A stretch of DNA of 64,000 nucleotides from JABFWF01 sp035539135 (GCA_035539135.1 DATLJD010000012.1:62001-126000), one strand, 5' to 3'. Positions 27,178-36,207 are shown, counted from the stretch's first letter. Notes: generated from the sequence alone by a model not told the origin. Made by a program: numbers and translations.

Positions 27178-28036
27178 CGCCGCCGCCAGCACCGAGATGC
27201 CGCGCAACGCCACCAAGCCGGTCCGGGTGATCGCCGTCGCCAGCGGCAAGGGCGGGGTCGGCAAGACCTCGGTCTCGGTCAACCTGTCGCTGGCGCTGGC
27301 CAACGCCGGCCAGCGCACCCTGCTGCTGGACACCGACCTCGGCCTCGCCAACGTCGACGTGATGCTCGGCCTGTCGCCGCGCTTCACCCTCGCCGACGTG
27401 ATGGCCGGCCGCTGCGAACTCGCCGACACCGTGCTGGAAGGCCCGAACGGGCTGTGGGTGGTGCCGTCCGCGTCCGGCAAGCGGCACATGGCCGAACTGA
27501 GCGCGCGCGAGCACGTCGGCCTGGTGCACGCGATCTCGCAGCTCGACCTGCCGATCGACACCATGGTGGTGGACACCGCCGCCGGCATCGCCGACGGCGT
27601 GCTGACCTTCTGCCAGGCCGCGCAGGACGTGATCGTGGTCGTGTGCGACGAGCCCGCATCGGTGACCGACGCCTACGCGCTGATCAAGGTGCTCAGCCGC
27701 GAGCGCGGGGTGAGCCGGGTGCAGGTGCTGTCCAACCAGGTCACCCATCCGGCCGAGGGTCGCCAGCTGTTTGACAAGCTGGAGCGGGTCACGTCGCGCT
27801 TCCTCGACGTCACCCTGTCCTACCTCGGCGCGATCCCGCGCGACGAATGGCTGCGCCGCGCGGTGCAGCGCCAGGAGGCGGTGGTCGAGGCCTTCCCGTC
27901 GAGCCCGTCCGCGCTGGCCTTCCGCGAGATCGCGCGGCGCGCGGCGCAGTGGCAGGCGCCGGCCGGCCCGCGCGGCCACGTCGAATTCTTCCTCGAGCGG
28001 CTGGTGGCAGCGCCGGCCAGGAGCGCGGCGGCATGA
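27164..28036 (+). CDS. flhG: MinD-like ATPase FlhG/FleN (flagellar number control)
   Basis: 290 aa. Deviant Walker A SGKGGVGKTSVSVNLSLALA (about 27-46), DTDLGLANVDVMLGL, and VDTAAGIADGVLTF. Like Pseudomonas FleN, its N-terminus lacks an obvious DQAxxLR helix. It dimerises on ATP, limits flagella to one by restraining FleQ, and turns FlhF over. Overlaps flhF by 14 nt and fliA by 4 nt. Confidence 0.95.
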   Translation: MPSPDAAASTEMPRNATKPVRVIAVASGKGGVGKTSVSVNLSLALANAGQRTLLLDTDLGLANVDVMLGLSPRFTLADVMAGRCELADTVLEGPNGLWVVPSASGKRHMAELSAREHVGLVHAISQLDLPIDTMVVDTAAGIADGVLTFCQAAQDVIVVVCDEPASVTDAYALIKVLSRERGVSRVQVLSNQVTHPAEGRQLFDKLERVTSRFLDVTLSYLGAIPRDEWLRRAVQRQEAVVEAFPSSPSALAFREIARRAAQWQAPAGPRGHVEFFLERLVAAPARSAAA

Positions 28037-28782
28037 ACGCGTCCGCTGCCGCGGCCTATCGCGCGCAGAGCAACGCCGACGCGGCGCAGATCGTCGAGCG
28101 CCACGCCGAGCTGGTGCGCCGCATCGCCCACCACCTCGCCGCGCGCCTGCCCTCCAGCGTGGAGGTCGACGACCTGATCCAGGCCGGCATGCTCGGCCTG
28201 ATCGAGGCCGCGCGCAATTTCCAGGCCGACCAGGGCGCGTCGTTCGAGACCTACGCCTCGATCCGCATCCGCGGCGCGATGATCGACGAGATCCGGCGCG
28301 GCGACTGGGTGCCGCGCTCGGTGCACCGGCGCTACCGCGACGTGGTCGCCGCGACCCGCGCGGTCGAGCAGCGCACCGGCCGCGCCGCGACCGCGCAGGA
28401 AGTCGCGACCGCGCTCGGGGTGTCGCTGGCCGACTACCACGCCATGCTGGAGGACGCCGCGCGCGGCCAGCTGCTGAGCCTGGATGAACAGATCGAGGAC
28501 CACGACGGCGAGCCGCGCCTGGCCCGCGACGACGGCATGACCCCGCAACGCGCGTTCGAGGACCTCGCCTTCCGCGGCGCCCTCGGCGAGGCGATCGGCA
28601 ACCTGCCCGAGCGCGAGCAGCTGGTGCTGTCGCTGTACTACGAGCAGGAGATGAACCTGCGCGAGATCGGCGCGGTGCTCGGTGTCAGCGAATCGCGCGT
28701 GTGCCAGATCCACGGCCAGGCCATGCTCCGCCTGCGCGCCCGCCTCGGCGAGTGGCGCGGCGACGCCCTCGACGACGACTGA
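28033..28782 (+). CDS. fliA: Flagellar sigma-28 factor FliA
   Basis: 249 aa. Region 2 (VEVDDLIQAGMLGLIEAARNF; GASFETYASIRIRGAMIDEIRRGDWVPRS), region 3 and region 4 (LPEREQLVLSLYYEQEMNLREIGAVLGVSESRVCQIHGQAM, in two helices) are complete. Five matching promoters in the window (2024, 28976, 32007, 43530, 47586) are its likely targets. Its anti-sigma FlgM is not in the window. Confidence 0.97.
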   Translation: MNASAAAAYRAQSNADAAQIVERHAELVRRIAHHLAARLPSSVEVDDLIQAGMLGLIEAARNFQADQGASFETYASIRIRGAMIDEIRRGDWVPRSVHRRYRDVVAATRAVEQRTGRAATAQEVATALGVSLADYHAMLEDAARGQLLSLDEQIEDHDGEPRLARDDGMTPQRAFEDLAFRGALGEAIGNLPEREQLVLSLYYEQEMNLREIGAVLGVSESRVCQIHGQAMLRLRARLGEWRGDALDDD

Positions 28783-28813
28783 CCCCCAAGCAGAAAGAAC
28801 CCCAAGCCTTCCT

Positions 28814-28928
28814 CCCCCTCCCCCGCCTGCGGGGGGTGAAGCGGCGCGCTGATGCGCCGCTGGCGCATGCGCCGCTGAACGCCCGAGGGCTATGCCCGAG
28901 GGCCGGACGGGCCGGGGTGGGGGCGCGA
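28814..28928. repeat. About 110-bp intergenic repeat, copy A
   Basis: It runs from CTCCCCCGC/GCGGGGGGTGA through GCGGCGCGCTGATGCGCC and CGAACGCCCGAGGGC-like text to GGCCGGGGTGGGGGCG. The reverse complement of 46971-47080 matches it at about 90 percent by eye, including ACGCCCGAGGGCTATGCCC. It occupies the fliA-cheY gap just before the sigma-28 site. Confidence 0.82.
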
Positions 28929-28975
28929 AGGCGCGCAGCGTCGAGCCCCCCGCGACAACACCCCGCCCCGCCGCC

Positions 28976-29002
28976 TCAAGTTCCCCCATCGCCGGCCGAT
29001 AG
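28976..29002 (+). promoter_or_regulatory. Sigma-28 promoter of cheY operon
   Basis: TCAAGTTC, 11 nt, GCCGATAG; the -10 half is the canonical GCCGATA. It lies 29 nt before the first candidate cheY start. Confidence 0.87.
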
Positions 29003-29030
29003 CCCCTCCGACGAACCCATGACTTCGCCA

Positions 29031-29423
29031 ATGGACAAGAACATCCGCATCCTGATCGTCGACGACTTCTCGACCATGCGCCGCATCGTCAAGAACCTGC
29101 TCAACGATCTCGGATTCTTCAACACCGCCGAGGCGGATGACGGCACCACCGCGCTCGCCGAGCTGCGCAAGGGCCCGTACGACCTCGTCATCACCGACTG
29201 GAACATGCCGGGCATGCCCGGCATCGACCTGCTGCGGCAGATCCGCGCCGACGCGACGCTGGCGAAGATCCCGGTGCTGATGGTCACCGCCGAGGCCAAG
29301 CGCGAGCAGATCATCGAGGCCGCGCAGGCCGGCGTGAACGGCTACGTGATCAAGCCCTTCACCGCGGCGACCCTCAACGACAAGCTTGCCAAGATCTTCG
29401 AGCGGCTGGAGAACGCCGCGTGA
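29031..29423 (+). CDS. cheY: Chemotaxis response regulator CheY (motor-binding)
   Basis: 130 aa from MDKNIRILIVDDFSTMRRI, the family's usual beginning; an ATG four codons earlier (29019) is possible. D11/D12, phospho-acceptor D56 (VITDWNMPGMPG), T86 and K108 (YVIKPF) are all present, so it is a full CheY able to bind FliM. The gene is first in the order cheY, cheZ, cheA, motC, motD, parA, cheW, as in Pseudomonas, but without cheB. Stop overlaps cheZ by 4 nt. Confidence 0.96.
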   Translation: MDKNIRILIVDDFSTMRRIVKNLLNDLGFFNTAEADDGTTALAELRKGPYDLVITDWNMPGMPGIDLLRQIRADATLAKIPVLMVTAEAKREQIIEAAQAGVNGYVIKPFTAATLNDKLAKIFERLENAA

Positions 29424-30034
29424 GCGACGCCCCGGCCCGCGAAGCGCGCCAGCAGATGGTCCGCCGCGTGCGCGCGGCGCTGTGGGCGATCGAACACGAC
29501 GACGAGGCGGCCTGGCGCGCGCACGTCGACGCCCTGATCGAATGGCGCAACCAGCCGCTGGTGCAGGGCCTGGCGCGGCTCGCGCAGGAACTGTCGCAGG
29601 CGCTCGGCGACGGCGCCCCGTCCGGCATGGGCCAGGCGCTGCCCGACGCCTGCGCGCGGCTGGAGCACGTGGTCTGCGTCAGCGAGGATGCCAGCCACCG
29701 CACCCTCGGCATGATCGAGGAATGCCGCGCCCTGCTCGGCTGCCTGCCGCCGCCGCAGAGCGCACAGCAGGCCGAGGCGCTGGCCGGGATCCGCAGCCGC
29801 CTCGCCGAGATGACCGCCGCGCAGGGCTACCAGGACCTCAACGGCCAGATCCTGCTGCGCGTGGTCGACCTCGTGCGCCAGGTCCACGCCGGCCTCGGCG
29901 GCGCGCTGGCGGAGGCACGCCCGCTGCAGTTGCGCGCGCCGGGCCACGGCCACGGCCCGGCGGTCGCCGGGCTCGACGCGACGCCCGCCACCCAGGACGA
30001 GGCCAACCAGCTGCTGTCCTCGCTGGGGCTGTAG
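29420..30034 (+). CDS. cheZ: CheY-P phosphatase CheZ
   Basis: 204 aa, GTG start overlapping cheY. The long helical hairpin carries AAQGYQDLNGQILLRVVDLV, corresponding to enteric QDFQDLTGQ with the catalytic Gln. The C-terminal peptide ATQDEANQLLSSLGL matches the CheY-docking tail (..DVDDLLxSLGF). Both functional parts are intact. Confidence 0.95.
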   Translation: MSDAPAREARQQMVRRVRAALWAIEHDDEAAWRAHVDALIEWRNQPLVQGLARLAQELSQALGDGAPSGMGQALPDACARLEHVVCVSEDASHRTLGMIEECRALLGCLPPPQSAQQAEALAGIRSRLAEMTAAQGYQDLNGQILLRVVDLVRQVHAGLGGALAEARPLQLRAPGHGHGPAVAGLDATPATQDEANQLLSSLGL

Positions 30035-30036
30035 CG

Positions 30037-31881
30037 ATGACCGCCGCGGTATCGGAAATCTGCGCCGACTTCCTGGTCGAGGCGCGCGAGATCCTCGCCC
30101 AGCTCGGCGAGCAGATGGTCATGCTCGAACACGCGCCGGACGACCGCGACTGCCTCAACACGGTCTTCCGCGGCTTCCACACGATCAAGGGCGGCGCCGG
30201 CTTCCTCGACTTCCCGCAGATGGTCGGCGTCTGCCACGCGGTCGAGGACCGCCTCAACGCCGCGCGCAGCGGCGAGCGCGCGCTCGACGACGGCGCCTTC
30301 GACGCGACCCAGCAGGCGATCGACCTGCTCGCCGACATGCTCGACGCGGTCGCGATGGGCGCGCCCCTGGATCCGCCGCCGGCCTGGCTGCTGGATGCGT
30401 TGCGCCTGCCAGGCTCCGAAGCGGCCGCCACGGCTGCCGCCACGGTGCCGGTACCGACGCCGGTCGCGGTGGCGGCGGCGGTCGAGCGCGCGGCCGATCC
30501 GGTCGAGGACGACTTCGATTTCGAGGCGCTGCTCGACAGCCTGCACGGCAAGGGCGGCGTGCCCGGCACCACGCCGGGGCCGGGAGCGACGGCGGTTCCG
30601 CCGCCGCCCGTGCCGCCCGCGCCGCCCGCGCCAACGCCGCCTTCGGTGCCCGCCGCCCCCGCGTCGCGCATGGCAGCGCGCCCTGCCGCGCGCCCGGCGC
30701 GCGCCGCCGCCGGCGAGGCCGACACCACCGTGCGCGTGGACGTGCGCCGGCTGGACGCGATGATCAACCTGGTCGGCGAACTGGTGCTCGCGCGCAACCG
30801 GCTGAAGACGATCCGCCCGCGCCTGCGCGACGAGCAGCTGGACCGCGCCGTCACTTCGCTCGACGTCGCCACCTCGCGCCTGCAGTCGGCGGTGATGATG
30901 GCGCGCATGCAGCCGGTCGGGCGGGTCTTCTCGCGCTTCCCCAAGCTGGCGCGCGACGTCGCGCGGCAACTGGAAAAATCCGTCGAACTCGAGATCGAGG
31001 GTGCTGACACCGAACTCGACCGCAACCTGGTCGAGGCGTTGTCCGATCCGCTGGTGCACCTGGTCCGCAACGCGATCGACCATGGCATCGAGGCGCCCGC
31101 GCGGCGCATCGCCGCCGGCAAGCCGGAGACCGGCACCGTGCGGCTGTCGGCGCAGCAGGAGGGCGACCACGTCTCCATCGTCGTGCGCGACGACGGCGCC
31201 GGCATCGACCCGGAGAAGCTGCGCCGCAGCGCCTGCGACAAGGGCTTGATCGACCACGAGAGCGCGGCGCGGCTGTCGCCGGAGGAATGCCTGCAGCTGA
31301 TCTTCCTGCCGGGTTTCTCGACCCGCACCCAGGTCAGCGACCTGTCCGGCCGCGGCGTCGGCATGGACGTGGTGCAGTCGAAGATCCGCGAGCTCAGCGG
31401 CACCGTGCAGATCCAGTCCGAGGTCGGCCACGGCAGCTGCTTCACCATCCGCGTGCCGCTCACCCTGGCGATCCTGCCGACCCTGCTGGTCGAGCTGGAG
31501 GACGACGTCTACGCGCTGCCGCTGGTGCGGGTGGTCGAGGTGCTGTCGTCGGATCCCGGCCGGCCGACCATGCTCGATGGCCACCGCACGCTCGACCTGC
31601 GCCAGCGCCCGCTGCCGCTGCTCAGCCTGCGCGCCTGGCTGGGCCTGCCGGAGGCGCCGCTGTCGGCGCAGACCTGCGTGGTGCTGCAGTCGGGCGAGCA
31701 GCGCTACTGCCTGGCGGTGGATCGCGTGCGCGGCCGCGAGGAAGTGGTGATCAAGGCGCTGCCGCGCACCCTGCGCGGCCTGCCCGGCTACGCCGGCGCC
31801 AGCCTGGTCGGCGACGGCCGGATGGCGCTGATCCTGGACGTGGACGGCCTGCTGCGCACGGGACTGGGCCGGGAACGCTGA
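30037..31881 (+). CDS. cheA: Chemotaxis histidine kinase CheA (flagellar system 1)
   Basis: 614 aa. HPt domain with H48 (FRGFHTIKGGAGF), a Pro/Ala-rich linker (about 130-230) where P2 would be, dimerisation helices (RLDAMINLVGELVLARNRLK), the HATPase (HLVRNAIDHGIEAPA; DDGAGIDPEKL; LSGRGVGMDVVQSKI) and a CheW-like P5 domain. A distinct CheY-binding P2 domain is not evident. It phosphorylates CheY; stator genes follow after 161 nt with their own sigma-28 site. Confidence 0.95.
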   Translation: MTAAVSEICADFLVEAREILAQLGEQMVMLEHAPDDRDCLNTVFRGFHTIKGGAGFLDFPQMVGVCHAVEDRLNAARSGERALDDGAFDATQQAIDLLADMLDAVAMGAPLDPPPAWLLDALRLPGSEAAATAAATVPVPTPVAVAAAVERAADPVEDDFDFEALLDSLHGKGGVPGTTPGPGATAVPPPPVPPAPPAPTPPSVPAAPASRMAARPAARPARAAAGEADTTVRVDVRRLDAMINLVGELVLARNRLKTIRPRLRDEQLDRAVTSLDVATSRLQSAVMMARMQPVGRVFSRFPKLARDVARQLEKSVELEIEGADTELDRNLVEALSDPLVHLVRNAIDHGIEAPARRIAAGKPETGTVRLSAQQEGDHVSIVVRDDGAGIDPEKLRRSACDKGLIDHESAARLSPEECLQLIFLPGFSTRTQVSDLSGRGVGMDVVQSKIRELSGTVQIQSEVGHGSCFTIRVPLTLAILPTLLVELEDDVYALPLVRVVEVLSSDPGRPTMLDGHRTLDLRQRPLPLLSLRAWLGLPEAPLSAQTCVVLQSGEQRYCLAVDRVRGREEVVIKALPRTLRGLPGYAGASLVGDGRMALILDVDGLLRTGLGRER

Positions 31882-32006
31882 GTCTCCGCCGTGCGCTCCG
31901 TGATGCCGGCGCCGGCCGGGATTGCCGCTGAAATTCCCGCTCCGAGGCGCACCCGCGCGGCGCGACGCCCGTCGCCTCCGCGCGGTCGCGCCCACCGTCC
32001 CACCGC

Positions 32007-32034
32007 TCAAGTCCCCCCGCCCTGCGACCGATAA
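32007..32034 (+). promoter_or_regulatory. Sigma-28 promoter of motCD operon
   Basis: TCAAGTCC, 12 nt, ACCGATAA, ending 8 nt before the motC ATG. The spacing is one longer than at fliC, and the very short leader leaves little room for a ribosome site, so motC may also be read from the cheY promoter. Confidence 0.75.
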
Positions 32035-32042
32035 CCCAAGCA

Positions 32043-32783
32043 ATGGACCGACTCAGCATCATCGGCGTCGTGCTCGCGATCGGGGCACTGATGGGGGGCA
32101 GCGTGCTCAAGGGCGCCGGGCTGGCCAGCCTGTGGTCGCCTGCCGCGTTCGTGATCGTGATCCTCGGCACCGTCGCCGCGATCCTCTTGCAGACCCCGCT
32201 GGACACCTTCCGGCGCGCGCTGAAGATCGTGCGCTGGGTGTTCCAGCCGCCGGCGCAGGACCGCACCGCGGTGATCCGCCAGATCGTCGAATGGAGCACG
32301 GTGGCGCGCAAGCAGGGCCTGCTCGCGCTGGAAGCGCAGGTCGAGTCGCAGCCCGATCCGTTCCTGAAGAAGGGCCTGCAGATGGTCGTGGACGGCGTCG
32401 AGCCGGAGGCGATCCGGCAGATGCTGGAAATCGAGCTGCACGGACAGGGCCAGCGCGACCTCGCGGCGGCCAAGGTGTTCGAGGGCATGGGCATCTATTC
32501 GCCGACGCTGGGCATCATCGGCGCGGTGCTCGGCCTGATCGCGGTGATGAAGAACCTCGCCGATCCGACCAAGCTCGGCCACGGCATCGCCGCCGCGTTC
32601 ACCGCGACGATCTACGGCATCGGCGCGGCCAACCTGATGCTGCTGCCGATGGCGAGCAAGCTCAAGGGCGTGATCCACGGCCAGACCGCGGAGCGCGAGA
32701 TGATCGTCGAGGGGCTGATCGCGATCGCCCAGGGCGAGAACCCGCGCAACATCGAAACGCGGCTCAACGGGTTCGTGCACTGA
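32043..32783 (+). CDS. motC: Flagellar stator subunit MotC (MotA family)
   Basis: 246 aa, four TM helices. The loop ..RALKIVRWVFQ and the TM3-4 segment GIYSPTLGIIGAVLGLIAVMKNLADPTKLGHGIAAAF, given here as two parts, are typical of MotC. With MotD it forms a 5:2 proton channel that pushes on FliG. In Pseudomonas MotCD is the high-load stator for swarming. No motAB pair is in the window. Confidence 0.95.
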   Translation: MDRLSIIGVVLAIGALMGGSVLKGAGLASLWSPAAFVIVILGTVAAILLQTPLDTFRRALKIVRWVFQPPAQDRTAVIRQIVEWSTVARKQGLLALEAQVESQPDPFLKKGLQMVVDGVEPEAIRQMLEIELHGQGQRDLAAAKVFEGMGIYSPTLGIIGAVLGLIAVMKNLADPTKLGHGIAAAFTATIYGIGAANLMLLPMASKLKGVIHGQTAEREMIVEGLIAIAQGENPRNIETRLNGFVH

Positions 32784-32784
32784 C

Positions 32785-33906
32785 ATGGCGCGCCGGCACC
32801 AGCAGCACGAGGAGCACCTCAACCACGAGGCGTGGGCGATCCCCTACGGCGACCTCGTCACCCTGCTGCTGGCGTTCTTCGTGGTGATGTACGCGGTATC
32901 GTCGATCAACGAAGGCAAGTACCGCGTGCTCGCCGACGCGATGTCCGCGGCGTTCGGCGGCACCCCGCGCACGATCGCGCCGATCCAGCTCGGCCATGAG
33001 CAGTTGCGCGGCTCCGCGTTCGACCGCCCCTCGATCGCGACGCCCGGCGCCAAGGCCGCGGGCCCTGCCGCGCCGCCGCCGGTGGAAGTGAAGACCGTGC
33101 GCCAGGTCCTGGACCTGCCGACCTTCGCCCACGCCTGGCGCAAGGCCTCGCAGGGCAAGGGCAGCGGCGCCAGCGGCGACAGCGAGGGACGCGGCGAGCA
33201 ACTGCGCATCCTCGGCGACCGCCTGCAACAGGCCCTGTCCGGACTGGTGCGGCGCAAGCTGGTCACCGTGCGTCGCGCGCGCACCTACCTCGAGGTGGAG
33301 ATCCAGAGCGACGTGCTGTTCGCCAGCGGCGTCGCGGTGCCGGACGCGAAGGCGCGCGCGACCATCGCCGAAATCGCGAAGATCCTGCGCGGCGAGCCCA
33401 ACGCGGTGCGCGTGGAGGGCTACACCGACAACAAGCCGATCCACACCTGGCAGTTCAACTCCAACTGGGAGCTGTCGGCCGCGCGCGCGGCCAGCGTGGT
33501 GCACGAGATGATCGCGCACGGCGTCGCCCCGGACCGGCTGGCGGTGGTCGGCTACGGCGAGCAGCAACCGGTCGCCGACAACGCCACGGCGGAAGGCCGC
33601 AACGCCAACCGGCGCGTGCTGCTGGTGATCCTGGCCGCGCCGGACGGCGTGGACACGATCGGCCCGGAGACCGTGGTGGCCTACGCCGGCGACGAAGGCG
33701 AAGACGCGACCCGCCCCGCCGCCGCGCCAGCAATGGCCGCGGCGACGAAGGTGGCGACCCCGGCGCGGGCCGGAAAGCCGGCAGCGCAGGCCAGCGCGCT
33801 CGCCCACGATGCACCCTCGTCGCACCATCGGTCGGCTGGCGCGGAAGCGTTGTCCGATGGCGACCCGCGAGACATCGGCGGCGCGCCGCGCGCGGGGGTG
33901 CAGTGA
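32785..33906 (+). CDS. motD: Flagellar stator subunit MotD (MotB family)
   Basis: 373 aa. Single TM with the proton-binding Asp D23 (GDLVTLLLAFFVVMYAVSS), plug region, then an OmpA-like peptidoglycan-binding domain (VEGYTDNKPIH; NWELSAARAASVVHEMI; NANRRVLLVI). The C-terminal 70 residues are an Ala/Pro-rich low-complexity tail beyond the OmpA domain. 1 nt after motC; overlaps parA by 1 nt. Confidence 0.95.
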   Translation: MARRHQQHEEHLNHEAWAIPYGDLVTLLLAFFVVMYAVSSINEGKYRVLADAMSAAFGGTPRTIAPIQLGHEQLRGSAFDRPSIATPGAKAAGPAAPPPVEVKTVRQVLDLPTFAHAWRKASQGKGSGASGDSEGRGEQLRILGDRLQQALSGLVRRKLVTVRRARTYLEVEIQSDVLFASGVAVPDAKARATIAEIAKILRGEPNAVRVEGYTDNKPIHTWQFNSNWELSAARAASVVHEMIAHGVAPDRLAVVGYGEQQPVADNATAEGRNANRRVLLVILAAPDGVDTIGPETVVAYAGDEGEDATRPAAAPAMAAATKVATPARAGKPAAQASALAHDAPSSHHRSAGAEALSDGDPRDIGGAPRAGVQ

Positions 33907-34676
33907 TGCAAACCTGGGCGATCGCGAACCAGAAGGGCGGCGTGGGCAAGACCACGACCTCGCTGTGCCTGGCGCGCGGGCTGGCCACCGACGGCGCGCG
34001 GGTGTTGCTGCTCGACCTCGACCCGCACGCCTCGCTGACCCGCGCCTTCGGCATCCCGTCCGACCCGCCGCCCGCCGGCAGCCACGACCTGTTCGCCGCG
34101 CACGGGCCCGGCATCGCCGCGGTGCGGCGCGACAGCGCCGTGCACAACCTGCAGGTGGTCGCCGCGCAGCCCGCGCTGGCCACCCTGGAACGCCGCGGCG
34201 CGACCCAGCCCGGGCTCGGCCTCGCCCTCGGCCGCGCGCTGCACGGCGTGCGCAACGAGTACGACTACGCCTTGCTCGACTGTCCCCCCACCCTCGGCCT
34301 GCTGATGGTCAACGCGCTCGCCGCCGCCGACCGCCTGGTGATCCCGACCCAGACCGACCCGCTCGCCCTGCACGGCCTCGCCGACATGCTGCGCACCGCC
34401 GACATGGTCGAACGCTCGCGCCGGCGCGCGCTGCCGCGCCACATCCTGCCGACCCTGTTCGACCGCCGCACCCGCTCCGGCGTGCAGAGCCTTGAGGAAC
34501 TGCGCGAGCGCCACGGCGAGCGCGTCTGGCCCGGCGTGGTGCCGATTGACACGCGCCTGCGCGACGCGCACGCGCTGACCGCCGCCGAACTCCCCGAGTC
34601 GCGCGGACTGGAAGCGTATGCGCGCGCGCTGGCCTGGCTGCTGCGCGACGAAGCCGAACGGCAGGAGGCGGCATGA
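33906..34676 (+). CDS. parC: ParA-type ATPase (ParC-like, chemotaxis array positioning)
   Basis: 256 aa. Walker A NQKGGVGKTTTSLCLARGL at the N-terminus, LLLDLDPHASLTRAFG, and LLDCPPTLGLLMVNAL. ParA-like proteins in the cheY-mot-par-cheW arrangement (ParC in Vibrio, ParA in Pseudomonas) place chemoreceptor arrays at the cell pole. No parB partner is near, which supports this role over plasmid or chromosome partition. ATG shares its A with the motD stop; overlaps cheW by 4 nt. Confidence 0.9.
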   Translation: MQTWAIANQKGGVGKTTTSLCLARGLATDGARVLLLDLDPHASLTRAFGIPSDPPPAGSHDLFAAHGPGIAAVRRDSAVHNLQVVAAQPALATLERRGATQPGLGLALGRALHGVRNEYDYALLDCPPTLGLLMVNALAAADRLVIPTQTDPLALHGLADMLRTADMVERSRRRALPRHILPTLFDRRTRSGVQSLEELRERHGERVWPGVVPIDTRLRDAHALTAAELPESRGLEAYARALAWLLRDEAERQEAA

Positions 34677-35413
34677 ACGCGACCGATCGCCTCGCAACTC
34701 CTCATCCGCACGACGTCGAAGTGAACGACTACATCGATGCCCTGCTCGCGCCGGTGGAGGACGCCGCGCGCACCGCCGCCGCGGCCGCGCCGTCCGCCGC
34801 CGACCACGCCGCCGCACGCCACGCCGAGCCGGTGCCGCCGTCCGCGCCCGCCATGCCGACCATGCCGCCCATGCCGCCCGCGACACCCGTCGCCCGCGCG
34901 CGCCCGGCTCCGTCGCCGGCCCCTGCTGCAACGCCCGATGCGCGCCCCGCCGCCGGCCACGACGCCGCGGAACCGGGGCCGCAGGCGCAACCCGCGCGCT
35001 GGCTGCGCGTGTCGGTGGACGGCGACCGCTACGCACTCGAACTGTTGCGCGTCCAGGAAGTGGTGCGGCTGGCGCCGATCATCGCCATGCGTGGCGCCGA
35101 CGACGCCGTGCTCGGCGTGATGAACCTGCGCGGGCGGATCGTCCCGGTCTGGGACCTCGGCCGCTGGCTGCATGCCGGCGAGGTCCGCCCGGACGAACGC
35201 GCGCGCATCGTCGTGGTCGAGCACGACGACGAACTGATCGGCCTGCTGGTGACCAGCGTCGACGACGTCGTCAGCCTCACCCCCGACATGGTCGAACCTC
35301 CCTACCGCCCTGGCACCCATCGCCGCCGCGCCGCCGACCGCGCCACCATCGGCGTCGCCCGCCCCGGCGCGGTGCCGACCGTGCTGCTGGATGCGAACGC
35401 GTTGTTCGAGTGA
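34673..35413 (+). CDS. CheW-domain coupling protein with long N-terminal extension
   Basis: 246 aa. The first 105 residues are Ala/Pro-rich with a short conserved-looking start (DVEVNDYIDALLAPVED). The CheW fold runs from about 108: WLRVSVDGDRYALELLRVQEVVRL, GVMNLRGRIVPVWDL, and VVEHDDELIGLLV. The extended coupling proteins at the end of Pseudomonas/Vibrio che operons include ParP, which binds ParC and CheA; this gene occupies the same place after parA. It is therefore either CheW2 or a ParP-like protein. Confidence 0.85.
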   Translation: MNATDRLATPHPHDVEVNDYIDALLAPVEDAARTAAAAAPSAADHAAARHAEPVPPSAPAMPTMPPMPPATPVARARPAPSPAPAATPDARPAAGHDAAEPGPQAQPARWLRVSVDGDRYALELLRVQEVVRLAPIIAMRGADDAVLGVMNLRGRIVPVWDLGRWLHAGEVRPDERARIVVVEHDDELIGLLVTSVDDVVSLTPDMVEPPYRPGTHRRRAADRATIGVARPGAVPTVLLDANALFE

Positions 35414-35430
35414 GGGACCGACCGGTAACC

Positions 35431-35451
35431 GGGAGCCGGGAGCCGGGAGCC
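35431..35451. repeat. Short GGGAGCC heptad array
   Basis: Three perfect GGGAGCC units, the inverse complement of the GGCTCCC units at 17.6 kb. It lies 17 nt after the cheW stop. Confidence 0.7.
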
Positions 35452-35495
35452 GGAAACACCCTCCCGTGTCCCCACGCTCGCGGCCAGCGCCAGGC

Positions 35496-35564
35496 CGTAG
35501 AGCGGAGCTTGCTCCGCTGCTTGCAACCCGGCAGGCAACGCAGCGGAGCAAGCTCCGCTCTACG
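35496..35564. repeat. Intergenic palindrome, perfect 25-bp arms (family member 3)
   Basis: Arms 35496-35520 and 35540-35564 are exact inverted copies with a 19-nt loop. The arm text AGCGGAGCTTGCTCCGCTGC is nearly the same as in the copy at 1867. It stands between two convergent transcription units (cheW and the PEBP gene) and may serve as a two-way terminator. Confidence 0.85.
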
Positions 35565-35598
35565 ACATGCAGGAACCGCCTCACACGCATCGCGGCGC

Positions 35599-36207
35599 TC
35601 AATGCGCGCGCTTCTCGTACGTCCCCACCAGCTCCGCCTGCGCCAGCACGTGGCCTTCCATTGCCGCCAGCAGGCGCGCCTTGTCCGGCTCGTGCAGGTC
35701 CGGCAGTTGCGTGTCCAGCGCGTACAGCCGGTGCACGTAGCGGTGCCGCCCGATCGGCGGACAGGCCGCGCCGAAGCCCGTTCGCTCCCAGTCGTTGCGA
35801 CCCTGCCGCGTGCCCGCCGGCAGCTGCGCGGCGGCGACGCTCTCGGGCAGGCCGTCGCTGTCCGGCGGCAGGTCGTACAGCACCCAGTGCACGAACACCC
35901 GCTGCGGCGCCGCCGGATCGGGCGCGTCCGGATCCTCGACGATCAGCGCCAGGCTGCGCGCTCCCTCCGGCACGCCGCTCCACTGCAGCGGCGGCGACAC
36001 GCCCTCCGCTTCGCAGGTGAAGCGCATCGGCAGCGGTTACCCGGGCGCGAACGCGGGCGAGCGCAGCGCCAGCGACGAATCGCCGGCGGCGGTGTGGGAC
36101 GTGGACGACGAAGCGGGCATGGCGGCCTCCCCGGCCCAGCCGCAGGCGGCGGCGCCCGCCAGCCCCAGCAGGCTGGCGGCGAGCAGCAGGGCGCGCGCAT
36201 GCCGCAT
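35599..36207 (-). pseudogene. PEBP/YbhB-family periplasmic protein, interrupted by an in-frame TAA
   Basis: Upper part 36207-36040: MRHARALLLAASLLGLAGAAAC signal or lipoprotein leader, then SLALRSPAFAPG. The next codon (36039-36037) is TAA, and the same frame continues PLPMRFTCEAEGVSPPLQWSGVPEGA, i.e. the usual PEBP sequence (..PIPxxxTCEGxG.SPPLxW). VHWVLYDLP, GFGAACPPIGRHRYVHRLYAL complete the fold. With one sense codon, for example CAA (Gln), the gene would be intact at about 202 aa. Either a recent nonsense mutation or a sequencing error. Translation restarting at the ATG of 36027 would give a leaderless 142-aa protein lacking only the first strand. Confidence 0.8.

Noticed and set aside
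35414..35598. A gene between cheW and the PEBP gene
   Set aside because: The region consists of the heptad array and the palindrome; short frames there translate repeats.
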